Source of the DNA: an uncultured Opitutaceae bacterium
GTDB taxonomy: Bacteria; Verrucomicrobiota; Verrucomicrobiia; Opitutales; Opitutaceae
DNA length: 64,000 nucleotides
Direction of reading: 5' to 3'
Assembly (NCBI GenBank): GCA_937902925.1
Contig: CALFNN010000103.1
Location: 248,001-312,000, forward strand
The translations under genes were made by a program, and so were the position numbers. The notes beneath the pieces are model-generated. The model was given only the letters and a program-made list of their open reading frames with translations. It did no database searches and was not told the origin of the DNA. Shown one piece after another: positions 59,875 to 64,000 of this stretch (position 1 is its first letter; each line of letters starts with the position of its first letter).

Positions 59875-61032
59875 ATGACCGACACGCGGCAGGAGGAATT
59901 GCGGCGGCGGCTGACGGCGCTGGGGTTTGACGACGTGCGGTTCGCCGCGACGGCGGCTCCGCCCGGCGGCGGATTGCGCGAGTGGCTGGCCGGAGGAATG
60001 GCCGGCGAGATGCAGTGGATGGAGCGCACGGCGGAGAAGCGACTCGACCCGGAACTCGTGCTGCCCGGGGCGAAATCGATCGTGATGCTGGGCGTGAATT
60101 ACTGGAGCCGAGCGCAGCGCGCGGCCGACGATGCGCAGTCGCCGGCGTGGGCGCGTTACGCGCTGCACGAGGACTATCACGACACGATCAAGCCGGCGCT
60201 GGTCGCAGCCGGCCGGGCGCTCGAGGAACTCTACGGCGCGAACGCGGGCGATTATCGCTATTACACCGACACCGGCCCGGTGCTGGAGCGCGGCTGGGCG
60301 GCGCGCGCGGGGCTCGGGTTTGTGGGGAAGAACGCGATGCTGATTTCGCGCCGGCACGGAAACTGGCTGTTGCTGGCGGCGATCCTGACGCGGGTGGAGT
60401 TCGTCCCCGACGCACCGATCCGAAAGAAATTCCCGAGACGCAAAGACGGAACCCCGCCGGAGATCGGTGCGCTGTGTGGCAAGTGCACGCGTTGTCTCGA
60501 CGCGTGCCCGACCCGGGCGTTTCCACGGCCGGGGGTGGTCGACGCGCGCCGCTGCATTTCCTACCAGACGATCGAGAACAAGGGTGCGATCCCGCGCGAG
60601 CTGCGTGCCGGCATCGGCAACCGGATTTACGGCTGCGACGTGTGTCTCGACGTCTGCCCGTGGAATCGTTTCGCGCACGAGGGCCGGCGGATGCTGCTGG
60701 CGGCGCGGGATGACGTCGCGGGGCTGGATTTGCGTGAGATCCTCGAGCTGACGCCGGCCCGGTTCGCGGAAGTTTTCCGTCGGACGCCGATCAAGCGGCT
60801 GAAACTCGCCGGGCTCCTGCGCAACGCCTGCGTCGTGGCGGGAAATTCGGGCGATGCGAGTTTGGTGCCGGCGCTCGTGCGCCTCGCGAGCACGCCCGCC
60901 CCGCCGCTCGTGCGCGCGCATGCCGTGTGGGCGGTGCGGCGGCTCGGCGGCGAGACGTTGCTCGAATCGGCGCGGGCGGCGGAGACAGACGCCATGGTGC
61001 GGCCGGAATACGACGCGGGAGGCGTCAGTTGA
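59875..61032 (+). CDS. queG: epoxyqueuosine reductase QueG
   Basis: The 385-residue product has an N-terminal cobalamin-binding DUF1730 region (LDPELVLPGAKSIVMLGVNYW, YTDTGPVLERGWAARAGLGFVGKNAMLIS) and two [4Fe-4S] clusters: CGKCTRCLDACPTRAF and CDVCLDVCPWNRF, with a C-terminal HEAT-like repeat (LVPALVRLASTPAPPLVRAHAVWAVRRLGG). QueG reduces epoxyqueuosine to queuosine in tRNA anticodons. ATG at 59875 follows a TTG start that would add six residues. It overlaps the convergent YbgC gene by 8 nt. Confidence 0.97.
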   Translation: MTDTRQEELRRRLTALGFDDVRFAATAAPPGGGLREWLAGGMAGEMQWMERTAEKRLDPELVLPGAKSIVMLGVNYWSRAQRAADDAQSPAWARYALHEDYHDTIKPALVAAGRALEELYGANAGDYRYYTDTGPVLERGWAARAGLGFVGKNAMLISRRHGNWLLLAAILTRVEFVPDAPIRKKFPRRKDGTPPEIGALCGKCTRCLDACPTRAFPRPGVVDARRCISYQTIENKGAIPRELRAGIGNRIYGCDVCLDVCPWNRFAHEGRRMLLAARDDVAGLDLREILELTPARFAEVFRRTPIKRLKLAGLLRNACVVAGNSGDASLVPALVRLASTPAPPLVRAHAVWAVRRLGGETLLESARAAETDAMVRPEYDAGGVS

Positions 61033-61426
61033 AGAGCGCGTTCATCTTCGCGACGAACGCCGGAGGCGGGCGGGTGGGGCGGCCGTGGAGATCGCAAAAC
61101 GCGTGGGCGCTGTGGCCGGTGGCGAGCAGTTCGTCGCCGCGAAAAACTTCATACTCGATGCGAATGCGCAGAAGCGGCTTCTCGCGAATCGTGGCCACGA
61201 TGACGAGCGTGTCGTCGTAGAGGGCGGGACGCGTGAATTTCGCCGCCACCTCGAGCACGGGAATCCGGTAGCCCTCGGTCTCGAGCTGCCGGTAAGGGAA
61301 ACCCTGTTCGCGCAGGAGCTGCGTGCGGGCGACCTCGAACCACGGCAGGTAGTTCGCGTGATAGACGATCCCCATCATGTCCGTCTCGGCGTAGCGGACC
61401 GTGACTTGCGCCCGCGACTGGATCAT
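61025..61426 (-). CDS. acyl-CoA thioesterase, YbgC/4HBT type
   Basis: The 133-residue product has the hotdog motif VTVRYAETDMMGIVYHANYLPWFEVARTQLLREQGF, with the catalytic Asp in ETDMMG and the NYL pair typical of YbgC/tol-pal thioesterases. It hydrolyses acyl-CoA, and many such proteins are linked to envelope lipid metabolism. ATG at 61426 gives the family start. It overlaps the convergent queG and is coupled (4 nt, 61423-61426) with the upstream GT4 gene. Confidence 0.93.
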   Translation of the reverse strand: MIQSRAQVTVRYAETDMMGIVYHANYLPWFEVARTQLLREQGFPYRQLETEGYRIPVLEVAAKFTRPALYDDTLVIVATIREKPLLRIRIEYEVFRGDELLATGHSAHAFCDLHGRPTRPPPAFVAKMNALFN

Positions 61427-62583
61427 GCGTCGGCGGCGGCCGGACTGAAGAGGGTCTGGGCGGACTTTTTCCAACAGTTGCGCGGCGCCCACTCGCGGCC
61501 GGCGGCGCCGAGTTTCGCCCGCAGCGACGCATCATGGATGAGCTTTTCGAAGGCGGCGGCGAGCTGCGCAGGCCGGTCGGGCGGAACGAGCAGGCCGGTA
61601 ACGCCATCCACGACGGCCTCCGAGACGCCGCCGACATCGTGGGCGACGACCGGCAGCCCGTGGGCGGCCGCCTCCAGGTAAACGAGGCCGAAGCCCTCGA
61701 CGCTGTCGCGGTGGTTGATGCTCGTCATCGCAAAGATATCCGCGCGATCGTAGAGATCGGAAAGCTCGTCGTCGGGAATGTCGCCGAAAAACCGCACGGC
61801 GAGATCGGGCCGCGCGGTGGCGGCGGTGCGGAGGGTGGCCTCGTAGTTGGCCTTGGACTGGCCGCCGACGATCCAGTATTCGAGGCGTGCGCGGACATCG
61901 GGCGCGAGGGTCTGGAGGGCCTGCAACGTCGAGAGTTGCCCCTTGCGCGGGTGCAGGCGCCCGACGGTCAGGACCACGATCTTGTCTTTCGCGGCGGCCG
62001 GTTTCGGAGGCACGACCGCAAAATCGGAGCGCAGGGCGCCGGGCGTCAGGAAGATCTTGTCCGCGGCATCGGGGAAGCGCTCGATGAGGAGATGGCGCGT
62101 ATAGTTGGTCAGGGTGCTGAGCCGCGTGGCCCGCCGGATCAGGCGGCCGGCGAGCCAGCGGCGCAACGGACTGCCGGCGAATTTCAGGATCTCGGAACCG
62201 TGAAAGGTGAGCACCAGGCGGCGGGGGCGGAACGTGTGGAAAAACTGCAGGAGCATCATCGTCATCATCGGCCCGGGCTCGGGCAGATAGACCGTGGCGT
62301 GCCGGAGATCGCGCCGGTGGCGGATGAGTTCGCGCGCGAGGCGGAGCTGGCACCACAGATCATGCGTGCCCTTGAGCGGCAGCCGCCTCAGGCGAAACGG
62401 CCAGTCCGTCTTCTCCGCCGCCGGCGAGGCGGACTGGGCCCATACCTCGACGTCGTAGCCGAGATCCGCGGTGGCCCGGGCGATTTCCTCGGTGAAGGTC
62501 GCGATGCCGCCGCGCACCGGATAAAACTCGTGGGTGATCAGGAAAACCGGCCGGGCAAGGGTCGCAGCGGAAAGGTCGGACAT
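61423..62583 (-). CDS. family 4 glycosyltransferase
   Basis: The 386-residue product is a GT-B enzyme: VFLITHEFYPVRGGIATFTEEIARATADLGYDVEVWA at the N-terminus, LVLTFHGSEILKFAG, LTVGRLHPRKGQLSTLQAL (donor-site loop), YWIVGGQSKANYE and the C-terminal RDSVEGFGLVYLEAAAHGLPVVAHDVGG with the Glu-x7-Glu motif. This fits GT4 (PimA/WaaG-like) transferring a sugar from a nucleotide donor to a lipid-linked or glycan acceptor at the inner membrane. ATG at 62583 starts the coherent sequence. It is coupled to the YbgC thioesterase gene. Confidence 0.93.
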   Translation of the reverse strand: MSDLSAATLARPVFLITHEFYPVRGGIATFTEEIARATADLGYDVEVWAQSASPAAEKTDWPFRLRRLPLKGTHDLWCQLRLARELIRHRRDLRHATVYLPEPGPMMTMMLLQFFHTFRPRRLVLTFHGSEILKFAGSPLRRWLAGRLIRRATRLSTLTNYTRHLLIERFPDAADKIFLTPGALRSDFAVVPPKPAAAKDKIVVLTVGRLHPRKGQLSTLQALQTLAPDVRARLEYWIVGGQSKANYEATLRTAATARPDLAVRFFGDIPDDELSDLYDRADIFAMTSINHRDSVEGFGLVYLEAAAHGLPVVAHDVGGVSEAVVDGVTGLLVPPDRPAQLAAAFEKLIHDASLRAKLGAAGREWAPRNCWKKSAQTLFSPAAADA

Positions 62584-62806
62584 GCGGTTCGAGTGATGAA
62601 GACGACGGGCGTGGCGCGTGTCCGGTGTAGTGACACGAGGCGAGCTAAGTTCGTAACGACGAAGTGGCAAGCGCGGATGGACCGGGGCGGATGGGGAAGG
62701 TTGCGGAAACCGGGAACCAATCGGCGCGTCTCCTGACCATGAGGTCGATTCCCGGCCGAGAAATGGGTTTACTTTAAAGCCCCCTGCAACATACAAGGAC
62801 CGACCA

Positions 62807-63799
62807 ATGCCAGAAGCCGTTCAACCCAGTTCGGGCACCAACAAACCGTTCCCGCCGACGCCAAAACCGTTTGCTCCCGAGGACGAGGCGGCGTTGCGCG
62901 AAGCCCTGAAACGCTGCTCGCCGTCGGCGTTCGAGTCGGCGGTGCAGTTCCGGAAAACCGGCAATGCCGAGCACGTTCCGGCGGTGGTGATCGGGGTGAT
63001 CGAGCGGTTCGTCGAGCCCGATTTGCGCACGAAGCTGAAGGATGCGGATGACGATCTTCGGCTGATCGAGGACCTTGGGATCGACTCGCTGACGATGATG
63101 GAAATCGTCATCCTGGTGGAAGACGTCCTCCAGATGACGATCAACAACGACGAGCTGCGGAATCTGCGCACCGTCGGCGACGTGAAGACTTTCATCGACT
63201 GCAAAATCCGCGGACTGCCCCTGCCCAAGCCGACGAAGTTCCTTCCGATCGAGCACATCGGGGCGGTGATGCCGATCCAGCCGCCGTTTCTCTTCCTGAA
63301 CGAAGCCTCGGTCAGCTCCACGGCGGCGAACGGAAAATACAAGATCACCGGCCAGGAGTTTTTCCTGCAGGGCCACTTCAAGGACAACCCGGTGATGCCC
63401 GCTTCGATCATGCTCGAGGCGCTGGGCCAACTCGCGGTGCTCTACCTGCTCGAGGGGCACATTCCCGAGCCCGGCAAGACCGTCAATCCAGCGCAGATTT
63501 TCTTCACGGGTTGCGAGGGCGTCCGCGCCCACCGCCAGTGCAAACCCGGCGACATCCTCACGCTGTCGATCAAGCCCAAGCGCAACAAAATGCCGCTGGC
63601 GACGTTCGAGGGTTCGATCCGGGTGGGCACCGAGAAGGCGGTCATCGCCGAGGAGATTTCCCTGATCTTCGGCTATGCCGACGCGGTCAACCAGCCGGTC
63701 CCGCTCAACGGCGCGACTGCGGAATCCGGCGTCAATGGCGCCGCGGCTTCCATTCCCGCGGCTGATTCCCCGCCGCTGCGCGTGGCGATCAACGCCTGA
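62807..63799 (+). CDS. acyl carrier protein fused to FabA/FabZ-like dehydratase
   Basis: The 330-residue product has a Pro-rich N-terminus and a helical segment (23-50), then an acyl carrier protein domain (about 58-135) with the phosphopantetheine site DLGIDSLTMMEIVILVEDV (Ser 94). It continues into a hotdog FabZ-like dehydratase (about 145-290): MPIQPPFLFL, GHFKDNPVMPASIMLEALGQLAVLYLL with His 190 and Glu 204 (family: GHFPxxPxxPGxxxxEAxAQ). The tail (291-330) is Ala/Pro-rich. It would dehydrate the 3-hydroxyacyl chain carried on its own ACP in fatty-acid or polyene synthesis. AAGGA at 62795-62799 is a good Shine-Dalgarno site, and a ketosynthase starts downstream. Confidence 0.9.
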   Translation: MPEAVQPSSGTNKPFPPTPKPFAPEDEAALREALKRCSPSAFESAVQFRKTGNAEHVPAVVIGVIERFVEPDLRTKLKDADDDLRLIEDLGIDSLTMMEIVILVEDVLQMTINNDELRNLRTVGDVKTFIDCKIRGLPLPKPTKFLPIEHIGAVMPIQPPFLFLNEASVSSTAANGKYKITGQEFFLQGHFKDNPVMPASIMLEALGQLAVLYLLEGHIPEPGKTVNPAQIFFTGCEGVRAHRQCKPGDILTLSIKPKRNKMPLATFEGSIRVGTEKAVIAEEISLIFGYADAVNQPVPLNGATAESGVNGAAASIPAADSPPLRVAINA

Positions 63800-63962
63800 C
63801 CGCCGCGCGGCGCCTGCTCCGGGGGCGGCATCATAGCCGTCGTTTTTGTTGGTGCGATGCGCCCTCCCGCGTTGACCGGTGCGGGCGAAGCGCCTTCACT
63901 GGCCGTTTCATATTTGGCGCACACCCGCCCCGCGGGCGTGTCCATTGTGCAGCACCAACCGC

Positions 63963-64000
63963 ATGCCCAGAGTCTTCATCACCGGCCTTGGATTCGTCAC
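63963..64000 (+). CDS. beta-ketoacyl-ACP synthase (FabF-like), partial start
   Basis: Only the first 12 codons and two bases are present: MPRVFITGLGFV, then AC. The ITGLG pattern is the well-known start of FabF/KASII enzymes (VVVTGLGxVT). It lies 163 nt after the ACP-dehydratase fusion and runs off the right edge. The identity rests on these few residues plus context, so it is moderately certain. Confidence 0.65.
   Translation, partial: MPRVFITGLGFV

Noticed and set aside
1-64000. tRNA, rRNA or CRISPR
   Set aside because: Reading through the sequence by eye gave no T-loop-like GGTTCGA-type element in cloverleaf context, no rRNA landmarks and no short regular repeats with spacers.

Overview
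The window is GC-rich, tightly packed bacterial chromosome with no rRNA, tRNA, insertion sequence or CRISPR that I can see. Almost every gene is on the minus strand, often with 4-20 nt start/stop overlaps. Several traits fit a Gram-negative member of the Planctomycetes-Verrucomicrobia-Chlamydiae group, most likely Verrucomicrobiota of the Opitutus type: a GreA with a very long Chlamydia-like N-terminal extension, few clear Shine-Dalgarno sites, many GTG starts, an ACP-dehydratase fusion, and LPS-type glycosyltransferases. That placement is inference from gene content, not from a marker gene.

Layout. 1-7700: an ABC-2 ATPase (cut by the window edge), a methyltransferase, an aldo-keto reductase, a Gly-rich lipoprotein, surE, a DUF2127-like membrane protein, and rpsO-pnp with two strong hairpins between them. 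7990-17315: a quinone-oxidoreductase-like dehydrogenase, a DUF721 protein, then cell-surface genes (two GT2, one GT9, a class I methyltransferase, a sulfotransferase with a membrane tail) and an MsbA-like exporter. 17364-33128: a peptide-uptake locus with oppC, oppB and six paralogous family-5 substrate-binding lipoproteins, interleaved with an M28 peptidase and a serine beta-lactamase-fold hydrolase. This locus is translationally coupled to ispF and follows pyrF-ispD. ispE diverges on the plus strand.

35172-45269: ispE, ptsI (enzyme I), small envelope proteins, a VOC protein, an ArsR-methyltransferase fusion with a 19-bp palindromic operator candidate, a LysE exporter, the extended GreA with a clear terminator, and rsmB. 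45336-57142 (minus): aspartic protease-PDZ, MFS, YjbR, a CHASE-PAS hybrid histidine kinase, glyA, a low-molecular-weight phosphatase, a secreted hypothetical, purD, a small conserved-looking protein, and a 635-residue protein joining a possible dUTPase-like segment to a LOG-like nucleotide-binding domain. 57294-64000: an FKBP isomerase, threonine aldolase, aroK, queG, a YbgC thioesterase, a GT4, and the start of a fatty-acid-type cluster (ACP-dehydratase fusion followed by the first codons of a ketosynthase).

How the genes work together: the 17-33 kb block looks like one peptide or amino-acid scavenging unit. The peptidase and hydrolase would release substrates, six binding proteins would widen specificity, and one OppBC permease would import. 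No OppD/OppF ATPase is present, so the ATPases must lie elsewhere. The 9-17 kb block most likely builds and exports lipopolysaccharide or another surface glycan. The rest is housekeeping: isoprenoid (ispD, ispE, ispF), purine (purD), pyrimidine (pyrF), one-carbon (glyA), shikimate (aroK), queuosine (queG) and RNA metabolism (pnp, rpsO, rsmB, greA).
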